A DNA stretch of 64,000 nt from Pseudomonas sp. SJZ079 (GTDB lineage: Bacteria; Pseudomonadota; Gammaproteobacteria; Pseudomonadales; Pseudomonadaceae). The DNA lies in contig NZ_VIUH01000010.1 in NCBI RefSeq assembly GCF_007993865.1, forward strand, positions 62,001 through 126,000, given 5' to 3'. The translations under genes and the position numbers were made by a program. Positions 13,296 to 22,769 of this stretch are shown here, piece after piece; the first letter of the stretch is position 1, and every line of letters starts with the position of its first letter. The notes below the pieces were generated by a model that was not told the DNA's origin, did not search any database, and saw nothing but the letters and a program-made list of their open reading frames with translations.

Positions 13296-13577
13296 ATGAG
13301 CGAGATGTTGTCCATTCACCATGACTTGGCCGGTCATCAATTCGAGACCACAGTAGATGGTGATCGTGCTTACCTGGCCTACATGGACCTGGGGAAGCAG
13401 ACCTTGGACATTTATCGCACGTTCGTTCCGAACACCTTGCGTGGTCGTGGAATCGCGGCGGCCTTGACTGAGCATGCCTTGCAGTACTCCGAGCGCATGG
13501 GTTACACGGTGATCCCTTCGTGCTCTTATGTGGAGCGCTATATGGAGCGGCGGCAGCGGCATACTGCCAAAGGTTGA
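13296..13577 (+). CDS. Small GNAT-like N-acetyltransferase (COG2388 type)
   Basis: A 93-residue minimal acetyltransferase-fold protein. It shows the acetyl-CoA loop motif in LRGRGIAAALTEHAL and the closing GYTVIPSCSYVERYM segment, typical of the short YidJ-like COG2388 proteins. The start at 13296 follows a GAGGAG ribosome-binding site; the same frame is open far upstream but lacks support. The substrate is unknown. A strong terminator follows directly. Confidence 0.9.
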   Translation: MSEMLSIHHDLAGHQFETTVDGDRAYLAYMDLGKQTLDIYRTFVPNTLRGRGIAAALTEHALQYSERMGYTVIPSCSYVERYMERRQRHTAKG

Positions 13578-13589
13578 GATCGCTTGAAT

Positions 13590-13620
13590 AAAAACGCCGG
13601 GCAATGCCCGGCGTTTTTAT
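13590..13620 (+). terminator. Rho-independent terminator after the acetyltransferase gene
   Basis: The perfect stem ACGCCGGGC/GCCCGGCGT with a two-base loop is followed by TTTTTAT. A-residues on the left allow it to work in the other direction too. Confidence 0.9.
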
Positions 13621-13685
13621 TGGCTATGTCCCAATATTGTGTTGCATGGCATGGCGCCCCACCTCCTCCTGCTTTAAGTCGATCC

Positions 13686-13845
13686 GTAGGGTGGGTTAGG
13701 CGCCAAACACAAGGCTATTGGCTGTAACTCGATCAGTGGCGCCGTAACCCGCCATGATCAGCACGCCGACCGCCACTTGGTGGGTTACGCGGCGCGCCAA
13801 TGCCGCAGTTGATTTCAGCTACCCGACCTGCGCTGCCCACCCTAC
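13686..13845. repeat. MITE-like element with GTAGGGTGGG terminal inverted repeats
   Basis: A 160-bp non-coding segment is bounded by a perfect 10-bp inverted repeat (GTAGGGTGGG and CCCACCCTAC). Inside are further partly complementary blocks (CGTAACCCGCC and GGTGGGTTACG), so the whole can fold into a long imperfect hairpin. This pattern is typical of dispersed intergenic repeats in gammaproteobacteria. It lies between the acetyltransferase terminator and the end of the DAHP synthase gene. Confidence 0.65.
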
Positions 13846-13899
13846 AAAAGCTGCGGCCAACACATTGCTGAGACATAGCCTTTTTGTTGGCCTCGACAC

Positions 13900-14976
13900 C
13901 TAAGCGCGATGGCGTTGCGGCAGCACGTCCTTGAGTTTGGCGTGCATGCCGCGCAGGGTTTTCTCGGTGCTGTCCCAGTCGATGCAGGCATCGGTGATAG
14001 ACACCCCGTATTTCATCTGGGCGAGATCCTTGGGGATCGACTGATTGCCCCAGCCCAGGTGGCTTTCTACCATCAGGCCGACGATCGACTGGTTGCCTTC
14101 GAGGATCTGGTTGGCGACGTTGTCCATCACCAGCGGTTGCAGGGCCGGGTCCTTATTCGAGTTGGCGTGGCTGCAATCGACCATGATGTTCGGCCGAATG
14201 CCAGCTTTGGTCAGTTCCTGCTCGCAGACTGCCACGCTGACCGAATCATAGTTGGGTTTGCCGTTGCCGCCGCGCAGTACCACGTGACCGTAGGCATTGC
14301 CCTTGGTGGTGACGATGGAGACGCCACCTTCCTGGTTGATACCCAGGAAACGGTGGGGGCTGGACACTGACTGCAGCGCGTTGATCGCCACGGTCAGGCC
14401 GCCATCGGTGCCGTTCTTGAAGCCAACCGCCGAGGACAGGCCTGAGGCCATTTCGCGGTGGGTCTGCGATTCGGTGGTGCGTGCGCCGATGGCCGACCAA
14501 CTGATCAGATCCTGCAGGTACTGCGGGGAAATCGGGTCGAGTGCTTCGGTGGCGGTCGGCAGGCCCATTTCGGCCAGATCGCGCAACAGTTGACGACCGA
14601 TATGCAGGCCATCCTGGATCTTGAACGAGTCATCCAGATAGGGGTCGTTGATCAAGCCTTTCCAGCCGACCGTGGTGCGCGGCTTCTCGAAGTACACGCG
14701 CATGACCAGGTACAGGGTGTCCGACACTTCGGCCGCGAGCACTTTCAGGCGCTCGGCATACTCGTGGGCAGCCTTGATATCGTGAATGGAGCAGGGGCCC
14801 ACCACCACGAATAAACGATGGTCTTTGCCATCGAGGATGTCGCGAATCACCTGACGCCCGGAGGCGACGGTGTGCAGCGCCGCATCGGACAGCGGAATCT
14901 CGCGTTTGAGTTGCTCGGGGGTGATCAGGGTTTCGTTGGAGGCAACGTTAAGGTCATCGATCGGTAAATCAGCCAT
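13900..14976 (-). CDS. 3-deoxy-7-phosphoheptulonate (DAHP) synthase, class I
   Basis: Condenses phosphoenolpyruvate and erythrose-4-phosphate in the first step of the shikimate pathway. The 358-residue protein shows the class I AroF/G/H signatures: VVGPCSIHD, MRVYFEKPRTTVGWKGLINDP, the metal and substrate segment IGARTTESQ, and VDCSHANSNKDP. Which aromatic amino acid feedback-inhibits it cannot be read with confidence. The start at 14976 (MADLPIDDLNV) is preferred from the family N-terminus; another ATG four codons upstream (14988) is possible and neither has a strong ribosome-binding site. It is transcribed alone. Confidence 0.95.
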   Translation of the reverse strand: MADLPIDDLNVASNETLITPEQLKREIPLSDAALHTVASGRQVIRDILDGKDHRLFVVVGPCSIHDIKAAHEYAERLKVLAAEVSDTLYLVMRVYFEKPRTTVGWKGLINDPYLDDSFKIQDGLHIGRQLLRDLAEMGLPTATEALDPISPQYLQDLISWSAIGARTTESQTHREMASGLSSAVGFKNGTDGGLTVAINALQSVSSPHRFLGINQEGGVSIVTTKGNAYGHVVLRGGNGKPNYDSVSVAVCEQELTKAGIRPNIMVDCSHANSNKDPALQPLVMDNVANQILEGNQSIVGLMVESHLGWGNQSIPKDLAQMKYGVSITDACIDWDSTEKTLRGMHAKLKDVLPQRHRA

Positions 14977-15148
14977 CGTGCTTTTCATCAGGTCAGTGTC
15001 GTCAGGTCACGGGTGCCGGCCGCCAGCGATCCCCGTGTGGCGGAGCACAGCATTATGAGCACAGCGGGGAAGCTGAACCTTAGCGCGTTACTGGTTGGCT
15101 CGACAATGGGGCAGGGGTTGTTAAATCGGCAATGAATGCGCGAAATGG

Positions 15149-15568
15149 CTAGTTCAGGCTGGCATTGGAGAACTCGCTGGCATGTTGTTTGATCCACTCT
15201 TGGGCGACTGCCTCGACTGAGAGCCGTTCGCCTAGTTCTTGTTCGCGCTGCTGGCGGTAATTTTCAATCTGGCAGACTTGTTCGACCATGCGCGCGCGAA
15301 ACAGTGTGTCCTCGTCGATAAAGGCGATGCCGACCACATAGTGGTCGGGTAGTTTGCGGCACCAGGCAACCACGCCTGGATAGCGGGCCCGATCGCCGAA
15401 CAATGGGATGCGCAGTTCAACCGCAGTGCCGCGGCGAAAGCCACGGTTTGAATTGCACGCTACGCCACCGAGGCTGATATTGTTCAGCCGTTGCTTGGAC
15501 ACCGGGGGCTGTCGACTAAGTACCAGCTCCACGGGCATATCGCTGGGATGACGTAGAAAACGACGCAT
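15149..15568 (-). CDS. PilZ-domain protein
   Basis: A 139-residue protein with a PilZ c-di-GMP-binding domain. The RRFLRHP N-terminal arginine motif and the NISLGGVAC motif are both present, followed by a beta-barrel segment (YPGVVAWCRKL). The C-terminal 50 residues are helical and charged. The start is taken at 15568 so that the RxxxR motif lies at the N-terminus. It probably binds c-di-GMP and relays it to an unknown partner. Its start overlaps a candidate start codon of the divergent thioredoxin-like gene in a GCATGC palindrome. Confidence 0.88.
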   Translation of the reverse strand: MRRFLRHPSDMPVELVLSRQPPVSKQRLNNISLGGVACNSNRGFRRGTAVELRIPLFGDRARYPGVVAWCRKLPDHYVVGIAFIDEDTLFRARMVEQVCQIENYRQQREQELGERLSVEAVAQEWIKQHASEFSNASLN

Positions 15569-15602
15569 GCAGATCGACCTTAAATGCAATCAAATTGACA
15601 TT

Positions 15603-15953
15603 ATGCCGGGCAGTATAGCGGTTGAACTGGAGTTGACCGATTTCGATGCCGATCGACGTTTGCTCGATTTTCCTGGTACGTCCCTGGTGATTTTCACCAG
15701 CATAGGCTGTGGCAATTGCCGCTGGTTGCGGCGCGAACTGCCAAGGCTGAGTCTGCCTCTCGAGCGTTTGGCGTGGATCGATGCGGCTGATAATGCCGGG
15801 CTGGTCGAGCGCTATGAGGTATTTCATTTGCCGGCACTGTTTGTCGTGCGTGACGGCCAGTTCCATGGCGCGTTGCACAGCCATTTACGCGCGGCCGATT
15901 TAATTGCTGCGTTGGGCGCAGCCTTGTCCCGCCCAGCTGAGGAGCTCCCTTGA
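15603..15953 (+). CDS. Thioredoxin-fold protein with CGNC active site
   Basis: A 116-residue thioredoxin-like protein without signal peptide. The active-site motif is C36-G-N-C39 (TSIGCGNCRWLRREL), followed by RYEVFHLPALFVVRDG, where the cis-proline precedes Ala. The start at 15603 (MPGSIAVELEL) is a choice; an in-frame ATG at 15567 would add twelve residues, and neither has a good ribosome-binding site. It is the first gene of an operon: its TGA overlaps the ATG of the PanE-like gene (TGATG). Likely a cytosolic thiol-disulfide reductant of unknown target. Confidence 0.82.
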   Translation: MPGSIAVELELTDFDADRRLLDFPGTSLVIFTSIGCGNCRWLRRELPRLSLPLERLAWIDAADNAGLVERYEVFHLPALFVVRDGQFHGALHSHLRAADLIAALGAALSRPAEELP

Positions 15954-16912
15954 TGTCTGTAACCCAACGTCCGCGTATCGGCATTATCGGTACTGGAGCT
16001 ATCGGTGGTTTCTATGGCGTGATGCTGGCGCGTGCCGGTTTTGACGTGCATTTCCTGTTACGCAGCGAGTTCGCTTTGGTGGCCGAGCAGGGGTTGCAGC
16101 TGAATAGCGCGGTGCACGGCGCCATCAACGCCAATCCGCTGCAGGCATATTGCAGTGCGGCGGATATGCCGCCTTGTGATTGGCTGCTGGTCGGGGCCAA
16201 GACCACCAGCAATACCGAGTTAGTGCCGGCTATTACCCAAGCGGCAGCCGAGGGGGCCAAAGTGGTGCTGCTGCAAAATGGCTTGGCGGTGGAGGACGAA
16301 TTACGACCGCGGTTACCGGCTTCGCTGCACTTGCTCGCGGGTCTGTGTTTCATCTGCGTGCACCGCTCGGCGCCAGGGGTTGTCGAGCATCAGGCAATGG
16401 GCGGGGTAAACCTCGCTTATCACTCAGGGCCTGTGGCTGAGGATGCCCAGCGTCAGCAGGTGGTCGAGGCGGGCGTTGCATTGTTCAAAACCGCAGGGCT
16501 GGACTCCGCGGCCATGTCTGAGTTGGGGCAGGCGCGCTGGCAGAAGCTGGTATGGAACGTCCCGTACAACGGTCTCTCGGTGTTGCTCAACTCAGGCACC
16601 CGGGGCTTGATGGCCGACGCCAATAGTCGTGCGTTGATTGAGGCGATCATGCAGGAAGTGGTCGACGCTGCTATGGCCTGCGGACATCGATTGCCGGAAG
16701 GCTACCCCGGCAAGTTGCTGGCGGCGACCGATCGCATGCCGGATTACTGGCCGAGCATGTACCACGATTTCGCGCTGCAGCGAACGCTGGAGCTGCAGGC
16801 GATTTACGCCGCGCCCCTGGCTGCTGCTGCGCAGGCTGGCTATGACATGCCGCGGGTTAGGGCGCTGTATCAGACGCTGTGTTTTCTCGCTCAACGCAAC
16901 CAACAAGGCTGA
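15953..16912 (+). CDS. 2-dehydropantoate 2-reductase-like protein (PanE/ApbA family)
   Basis: A 319-residue NADPH-dependent ketopantoate reductase family enzyme. It has the N-terminal Rossmann motif GIIGTGAIGGFYG, the family segment VVLLQNGLAVED, and a C-terminal helical domain with KLVWNVPYNGL, which carries the conserved Lys and Asn of the active site. Pseudomonas usually has several paralogues, so whether this one serves pantothenate synthesis or reduces another 2-oxo acid is open. It is translationally coupled to the thioredoxin-like gene and followed within eight bases by the 5'-nucleotidase gene. Confidence 0.88.
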   Translation: MSVTQRPRIGIIGTGAIGGFYGVMLARAGFDVHFLLRSEFALVAEQGLQLNSAVHGAINANPLQAYCSAADMPPCDWLLVGAKTTSNTELVPAITQAAAEGAKVVLLQNGLAVEDELRPRLPASLHLLAGLCFICVHRSAPGVVEHQAMGGVNLAYHSGPVAEDAQRQQVVEAGVALFKTAGLDSAAMSELGQARWQKLVWNVPYNGLSVLLNSGTRGLMADANSRALIEAIMQEVVDAAMACGHRLPEGYPGKLLAATDRMPDYWPSMYHDFALQRTLELQAIYAAPLAAAAQAGYDMPRVRALYQTLCFLAQRNQQG

Positions 16913-16919
16913 GGTGGTT

Positions 16920-17825
16920 ATGGGCAAGGGGCTGGGGGACAAGTTGGTATTGGCAATCTCCTCGCGGGCGCTGTTTGACCTGCGTGAGAGCCACCGGGTG
17001 TATGAAAGCGAAGGTGTCGAAGCCTATCGCCAGTATCAGATCGAGCATGAGGACGAGATTCTTATGCCCGGCGATGCCTTCCCATTGGTCGAAAAGCTGC
17101 TGGGCTTGAACAGCGCACTGGGTCAGTCGCAGGTCGAGGTGATTCTGGTGTCGCGCAACAGTGCCGACACGGGCTTGCGTGCCTTCAACTCGATCCAGCA
17201 CTACGGCCTGGGCATATCGCGGGCGGCCTTTGTCGGCGGGCGCAGCCCCGATCCATATCTGGCGGCGTTCGGCTGCCAGTTGTTTCTCTCCACCCACGCC
17301 GAGGATGTGCGCAGCGCACTGCGCTCAGGTTTTGGCGCGGCCACCATTCTCTCGGGTGGGGCGCGGCGCTCGGCGAGCAACGAGTTGCGCATCGCTTTCG
17401 ACGGCGACGCCGTGTTGTTCTCCGACGAGTCCGAGCGGGTCTATCAGCAGGGCGGTCTGGAGGCCTTCCAGAGCCACGAGCGCGAGTCTGCGCGTGAGCT
17501 GCTGGGCGGCGGGCCGTTCAAGCCTTTTCTGGCTGCTCTGCATCGTTTGCAGCAGGCGTTTCCCGAGGAAGCCTGCCCGATTCGCACGGCGCTGGTCACC
17601 GCCCGTTCGGCGCCGGCACACGAGCGCGTGATCCGCACCCTGCGCGAGTGGAATATTCGCCTGGATGAGTCGTACTTCCTCGGCGGCCTGGAGAAGGCTG
17701 CGATTCTCGAAACCTTTGGCGCCGATGTGTTCTTCGACGACCAGCCCGGGCACTGTGAGAAAACCCGCGAAGTAGTGGCGACCGGGCACGTGCCGCATGG
17801 TGTGAGCAATGAGCCGCAGTTGTAA
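16920..17825 (+). CDS. 5'-nucleotidase, cytosolic type I-like (PF06189)
   Basis: A 301-residue protein of the 5'-nucleotidase family that dephosphorylates nucleoside monophosphates. Recognisable segments are KLVLAISSRALFDLRESH, the substrate-recognition stretch VILVSRNSADTGLR, the metal-site motif LRIAFDGDAVLFSDESE (DxD) and ADVFFDDQPGHCE. It lies eight bases after the PanE-like gene with GAGGTGG as ribosome-binding site, so it is the last gene of the thioredoxin/PanE-like operon. Length fits the family. Confidence 0.9.
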   Translation: MGKGLGDKLVLAISSRALFDLRESHRVYESEGVEAYRQYQIEHEDEILMPGDAFPLVEKLLGLNSALGQSQVEVILVSRNSADTGLRAFNSIQHYGLGISRAAFVGGRSPDPYLAAFGCQLFLSTHAEDVRSALRSGFGAATILSGGARRSASNELRIAFDGDAVLFSDESERVYQQGGLEAFQSHERESARELLGGGPFKPFLAALHRLQQAFPEEACPIRTALVTARSAPAHERVIRTLREWNIRLDESYFLGGLEKAAILETFGADVFFDDQPGHCEKTREVVATGHVPHGVSNEPQL

Positions 17826-17942
17826 CCCTCATCCCTGCCGCGCATATAGCCATTCGTCCTAAATGATTGCGCTTTTGTTGACTTGCGGATGGCGCTGCTA
17901 AGCTCAAGCTAGACCCGCCGCGCGGGCAGGCGAGGAGGCCGC

Positions 17943-18443
17943 ATGATTCGTTCGATTCTTTACGCCACCGATCTTGGTCTGTACGCCCCCTATGTCTTAC
18001 AGCATGCCCTGGCGCTGACTCGCGCGTTCAATGCCAGTCTGTATGTCGTGCATGCGGTGGAGCCTATGGGGTTGTTTGCCGAGTCGGTATTGCAGACCTA
18101 TTTGGATGAGGAACGCCTCAAGGAACTGCGCAGCAATGGGTTGAGTACAGTAATGGCGAGCATTGAACAGCGCGTATTAGAAGGCTTTCGGGATGAGGTG
18201 GGCGAGGCCCAGCATGAACTCGAAGTGATCCGGGCGGTGCGGGTGGTGCAGGGTGATCCGCCCTTGGTGATCCTCGAAGAGGCACAGAAACTTGAGGTGG
18301 ATCTGCTGGTCGTAGGCAGTCACAGTCATGGCACGGAACTGGACATTCCGCTTGGGCGTACGGCGGCACGTCTGGTGCAGTTGTCCGAGGTTCCAGTGTA
18401 TTTGGTGCCTATGTTGCAGCATCGCAGCCATACCGAGCTTTGA
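17943..18443 (+). CDS. Universal stress protein, UspA family
   Basis: A 166-residue UspA-fold protein. It begins MIRSILYATDLG and has a C-terminal block DLLVVGSHSHGT...PLGRTAARLVQLSEVPVYLVP, which retains most of the G-2x-G-9x-G(S/T) nucleotide motif in degenerate form. GAGGAGG six bases before the ATG sets the start. It stands alone ahead of cysB. The stimulus it responds to cannot be told from sequence. Confidence 0.92.
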   Translation: MIRSILYATDLGLYAPYVLQHALALTRAFNASLYVVHAVEPMGLFAESVLQTYLDEERLKELRSNGLSTVMASIEQRVLEGFRDEVGEAQHELEVIRAVRVVQGDPPLVILEEAQKLEVDLLVVGSHSHGTELDIPLGRTAARLVQLSEVPVYLVPMLQHRSHTEL

Positions 18444-18551
18444 TCCGATGAAAACTAGCGAGTCTAATTAAACGGTCTAGATTTAACGGTTAAACCAATA
18501 ATATGGTTATATAACGTTGCCGGCACCTGTGCGGCCGTTCTTCTGCTTTGA

Positions 18552-19535
<984 letters not shown>

Positions 19536-19634
19536 GTTCCCTTCACTCACAAAAGGTCCGGCCAGCGCCGTAATGCCGTTTACTTAAACGACAAGACGAA
19601 CAGTGTTTACTATCGCTCATGCAGTAAGAACATG

Positions 19635-19673
19635 AAAAATGCCGCTTTCCCATAAGGGATAAGCGGCATTTTT
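19635..19673. terminator. Bidirectional terminator between cysB and cysH
   Basis: The stem AAAAATGCCGCTT/AAGCGGCATTTTT with a loop containing TCCCATAAGGGA is symmetrical with A- and T-runs, so it can terminate both convergent genes. Confidence 0.88.
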
Positions 19674-19732
19674 CCTTAACCGAACAGCATTACGGCCCGT
19701 GCCGGGTTTTTTCGTACTGCCGGTTCGGTCGG

Positions 19733-20467
19733 TCAGTTCTTTGCGATCAGATTGCCGGCGTGTAGCCCACATTCTTTCTGGGTGGCTTCCTCCCACCACC
19801 AGCGACCCTCGCGCTCATGCTGGTTAGGCAGTACCGGGCGAGTGCAGGGCTCGCAGCCGATGCTGATGAAACCGCGCTCATGCAGGGCGTTATAGGGCAG
19901 CTCGAGCATGCGGATATAGGCCCAGACATCCTCACTGCTCATCTGCGCCAAGGGGTTGAATTTGTACAGGGGCTTATCGGCGGTGGAGAAGGCGCCATCC
20001 ACTTCCACTGCAGCGACCTGACTGCGGGTGCCCGGGCTCTGGTCGCGCCGTTGGCCAGTGGCCCAGGCCTTGACCGTCGCCAGCTTGCGGCGCAGCGGCG
20101 CGATTTTGCGGATGCCGCAGCACTCCTCATGGCCATCCTTGTAGAAACTGAATAAGCCCTTGTCTTTGACCAGTGCTTGGAGCGCAGTCGCATCGGGGGA
20201 CAGCACTTCAATGGCGATACCGTAATGCTCGCGCACCTGATCGATAAAGCGATAGGTTTCCGGGTGCAGGCGGCCGGTGTCCAGGCTGAAAACCTTGACG
20301 TTTTTATTCAGCTTCCAGGCCATGTCCACCAGCACCACGTCTTCGGCGCCGCTGAAGGAAATCCACAGCTCGTCACCGAAATGCTCGAAGGCAAGCTTGA
20401 GGATGTCCTGGGGGGATTTGTTGGCGTAAGTCGCGGCCAGTTCGGCTACAGCGAAGGGGTGGCTCAT
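19733..20467 (-). CDS. cysH: Adenylylsulfate (APS) reductase CysH
   Basis: Reduces adenylylsulfate to sulfite with thioredoxin in assimilatory sulfate reduction. The 244-residue protein has ATP-sulfurylase-like PAPS-reductase signatures ([22 protein letters not shown]). It also has the four [4Fe-4S] cysteines: the pair in EECCGIRKI and the pair in GCEPCTRPV. This marks it as the APS-using type found in Pseudomonas rather than the cluster-free PAPS type of enterics. The GERAGRWWWE-like tail carries the ECGLH catalytic cysteine. It lies convergent to cysB and diverges from thrH. Confidence 0.95.
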   Translation of the reverse strand: MSHPFAVAELAATYANKSPQDILKLAFEHFGDELWISFSGAEDVVLVDMAWKLNKNVKVFSLDTGRLHPETYRFIDQVREHYGIAIEVLSPDATALQALVKDKGLFSFYKDGHEECCGIRKIAPLRRKLATVKAWATGQRRDQSPGTRSQVAAVEVDGAFSTADKPLYKFNPLAQMSSEDVWAYIRMLELPYNALHERGFISIGCEPCTRPVLPNQHEREGRWWWEEATQKECGLHAGNLIAKN

Positions 20468-20656
20468 CGGGCTGGTGTCCTCATGTATAGGCTGGCGCTG
20501 AGCGCTCTGTGGACGGATGGTAGCAAAAAGGAGTTATACGACTAAATATCCAAACAGCAGGGTAACCCCGTACTTTGGATATAAGCACTGCGTTGCGCAG
20601 CGTTGGTTGAAGGGCTAGAGTGCCGCCTCTTCTCAAGCCCAATCTAGGAGTGTCCT

Positions 20657-21274
20657 GTGGAAATTGCCTGTCTCGACCTGGAAGGTGTGTTGGTTCCGGA
20701 AATCTGGATTGCCTTCGCGGAAAAAACTGGCATCGAATCGCTGAAAGCGACCACCCGGGATATTCCGGACTACGACGTGCTGATGCAGCAGCGCCTGCGC
20801 ATCCTCGATGAGCACGGTCTGAAATTGAGCGACATCCAGGAAGTGATCGCCACCCTCGAGCCGCTGGAAGGCGCGGTGGAGTTCGTCGACTGGCTGCGCG
20901 AGCGTTTCCAGGTGGTGATCCTCTCCGACACCTTCTACGAGTTCTCTCAGCCGCTGATGCGTCAGCTGGGCTTTCCGACACTGCTCTGTCACAAGCTGAT
21001 CACCGACGAAAATGACCGTGTGGTGAGCTACCAGTTACGTCAGAAAGACCCCAAGCGCCAGTCGGTCCTCGCCTTCAAGAGCCTCTACTATCGGGTGATC
21101 GCGGCGGGCGACTCGTACAACGACACCACCATGCTCAGCGAAGCCCATGCCGGCATCCTGTTCCATGCGCCGGATAATGTGATTCGTGAATTTCCGCAAT
21201 TCCCTGCGGTGCACAGCTATGAAGACCTCAAGCGCGAGTTTCTCAAGGCTTCCAATCGTCAGCTGAGTCTGTAA
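20657..21274 (+). CDS. thrH: Phosphoserine phosphatase / homoserine phosphotransferase ThrH
   Basis: A HAD-superfamily enzyme that hydrolyses phosphoserine and can transfer its phosphate to homoserine, linking serine and threonine synthesis in Pseudomonas. The 205-residue protein starts at a GTG with GGAG eight bases upstream. HAD motif I is DLEGVLVPE near residue 7, motif II is VILSDTFYEF, and motif III/IV is AAGDSYNDTTML. Length and the Glu in motif I (DLE instead of DxD) are typical of ThrH. A terminator follows within 20 bases. Confidence 0.95.
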   Translation: MEIACLDLEGVLVPEIWIAFAEKTGIESLKATTRDIPDYDVLMQQRLRILDEHGLKLSDIQEVIATLEPLEGAVEFVDWLRERFQVVILSDTFYEFSQPLMRQLGFPTLLCHKLITDENDRVVSYQLRQKDPKRQSVLAFKSLYYRVIAAGDSYNDTTMLSEAHAGILFHAPDNVIREFPQFPAVHSYEDLKREFLKASNRQLSL

Positions 21275-21290
21275 TTCCCGGCAGTCCTAA

Positions 21291-21312
21291 AGGCCCCCAA
21301 GCGGGGGCCTCT
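21291..21312. terminator. Terminator between thrH and pabB
   Basis: The perfect stem AGGCCCCC/GGGGGCCT with a four-base loop AAGC sits between the converging ends of thrH and pabB. The T-run on the right is short (CTGGTTT). Confidence 0.75.
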
Positions 21313-21315
21313 GGT

Positions 21316-22665
21316 TTAGCCGCAGAAGCGCTCCAGGGTCTCCAGCAGGACCTTCACCTTGGTCAGGGATTCCTGGTATTCAGCCTGCCAGTCGGAGTCC
21401 GCGACTATTCCGCCACCACCCCAGCAACTGAGCTGGCCATCCTTGGCCAGCAGGCTGCGGATGGCGATCGAGCTGTCCATCCCGCCGCGTACGTCCAAAT
21501 AGAGCAGTGAACCGCAGTAGAGTGCGCGGCGGGTCGGTTCCAGTTCATCGATGATCTGCATGGCGCGGATCTTCGGCGCGCCGGTGATCGAGCCGCCGGG
21601 GAAGCTGCCGGCGATGAGGTCCAGCGCATCCTTGCCCTCGGCCAGTTCGCCGGTTACCGCGCTGACCAGGTGGTGCACGTTGGGATAGCTCTCCAGGGCA
21701 AACAGCTCCGGTACGCGCACCGAGCCGATGCGGCAACTGCGACCCAGGTCGTTGCGCAGCAGGTCGACAATCATCAGGTTTTCGGCGCGATCCTTCAGGC
21801 TGGCCATTAGCGCGTCGGCTTGGGCGACATCTTCCACTGGGTCGTCCGCGCGTGGCCGAGTGCCTTTGATCGGCCGGGTCTCGACCTGGCCTTGGCTAAG
21901 CCGCAGGAAGCGCTCTGGCGACAGGCTGATGATCGCGCCGTTGTCCGGCAAGGCCTGATAGCCGGCGAACGGTGTCGGGCAGGCGGCGCGCAGAGCCTGA
22001 TAAGCGGTCCAGGGATCCCCCAGGTAGCGCGCGCGAAAGCGTTGCGCGAAGTTTACCTGGTAACAGTCACCGGCCTGGATATAGGCCTGGATGCGCTCGA
22101 TGGCCTGGCGGTAGGTGGTTTCATCGAGATCGGCCTGGAAGGTCTCGAGCAGCTTGAAGGGCTGCGCGGGCTCGGCGTCGATGGCGTCGAACAGTGCGAG
22201 CAAGCGCGCCTGTTCGGCTACGGCCAGTGCCGGATGAAACACCAACTGACTCGTGCCCAGTTGGTGATCGCTGATCATGGCCCAGGCATACAACCCCAAG
22301 CGCGCATCGCTCAAACCGAGGTCGTCGACGGCTTGTGCGGGCAGGGTTTCCAGGCGGCGACCGAAGTCATAAGCCAGATAGCCGATCAGCCCGCCGGTGA
22401 ATGGCAACGGGCATCCGGTCGGGGCATCGGCGGCACCGAGGGTCGCAAGGGCATCGCGCAGGCGCTGGAGGAAGTCGCTGGCCGATTCGTCGGGGGTTGC
22501 CGACAGTTCTGCCAGCGGCCAGGCGCTGATGAGGTCGTAGCGTCCGCGCTGGGCGGCGGGGCGGCCAGCGTCGAGCAAGACTGCACCAGGGGCATGGCAG
22601 ACGGCGCCGAAGTAAAAGGAGGGGTCAGCACGATACGGCAGGGCGTGTACGAAACAGGTAGGCAT
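21316..22665 (-). CDS. pabB: Aminodeoxychorismate synthase component I
   Basis: Uses chorismate and ammonia from the PabA glutaminase to make 4-amino-4-deoxychorismate for folate synthesis. The 449-residue protein has the chorismate-binding C-terminal domain with ETRPIKGTRPR, MIVDLLRNDLGR, the active-site region GSFPGGSITGAPKIRAMQIIDELEP, and the ending CWGGGGIVADS. PabB is preferred over TrpE because of the PIKGT lysine and the length. It is a single gene on the minus strand, diverging from the first MalT-like regulator. Confidence 0.94.
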   Translation of the reverse strand: MPTCFVHALPYRADPSFYFGAVCHAPGAVLLDAGRPAAQRGRYDLISAWPLAELSATPDESASDFLQRLRDALATLGAADAPTGCPLPFTGGLIGYLAYDFGRRLETLPAQAVDDLGLSDARLGLYAWAMISDHQLGTSQLVFHPALAVAEQARLLALFDAIDAEPAQPFKLLETFQADLDETTYRQAIERIQAYIQAGDCYQVNFAQRFRARYLGDPWTAYQALRAACPTPFAGYQALPDNGAIISLSPERFLRLSQGQVETRPIKGTRPRADDPVEDVAQADALMASLKDRAENLMIVDLLRNDLGRSCRIGSVRVPELFALESYPNVHHLVSAVTGELAEGKDALDLIAGSFPGGSITGAPKIRAMQIIDELEPTRRALYCGSLLYLDVRGGMDSSIAIRSLLAKDGQLSCWGGGGIVADSDWQAEYQESLTKVKVLLETLERFCG

Positions 22666-22769
22666 GCGAGGTTTTCAGGGAAGCGCGGAGGCTGATTGTA
22701 GAACGCCGGCAGCATTCATCCTAGCGCTTCGCGCTTGTTGGTTTACTCGGTAGGTACGAGCTGATTAGT

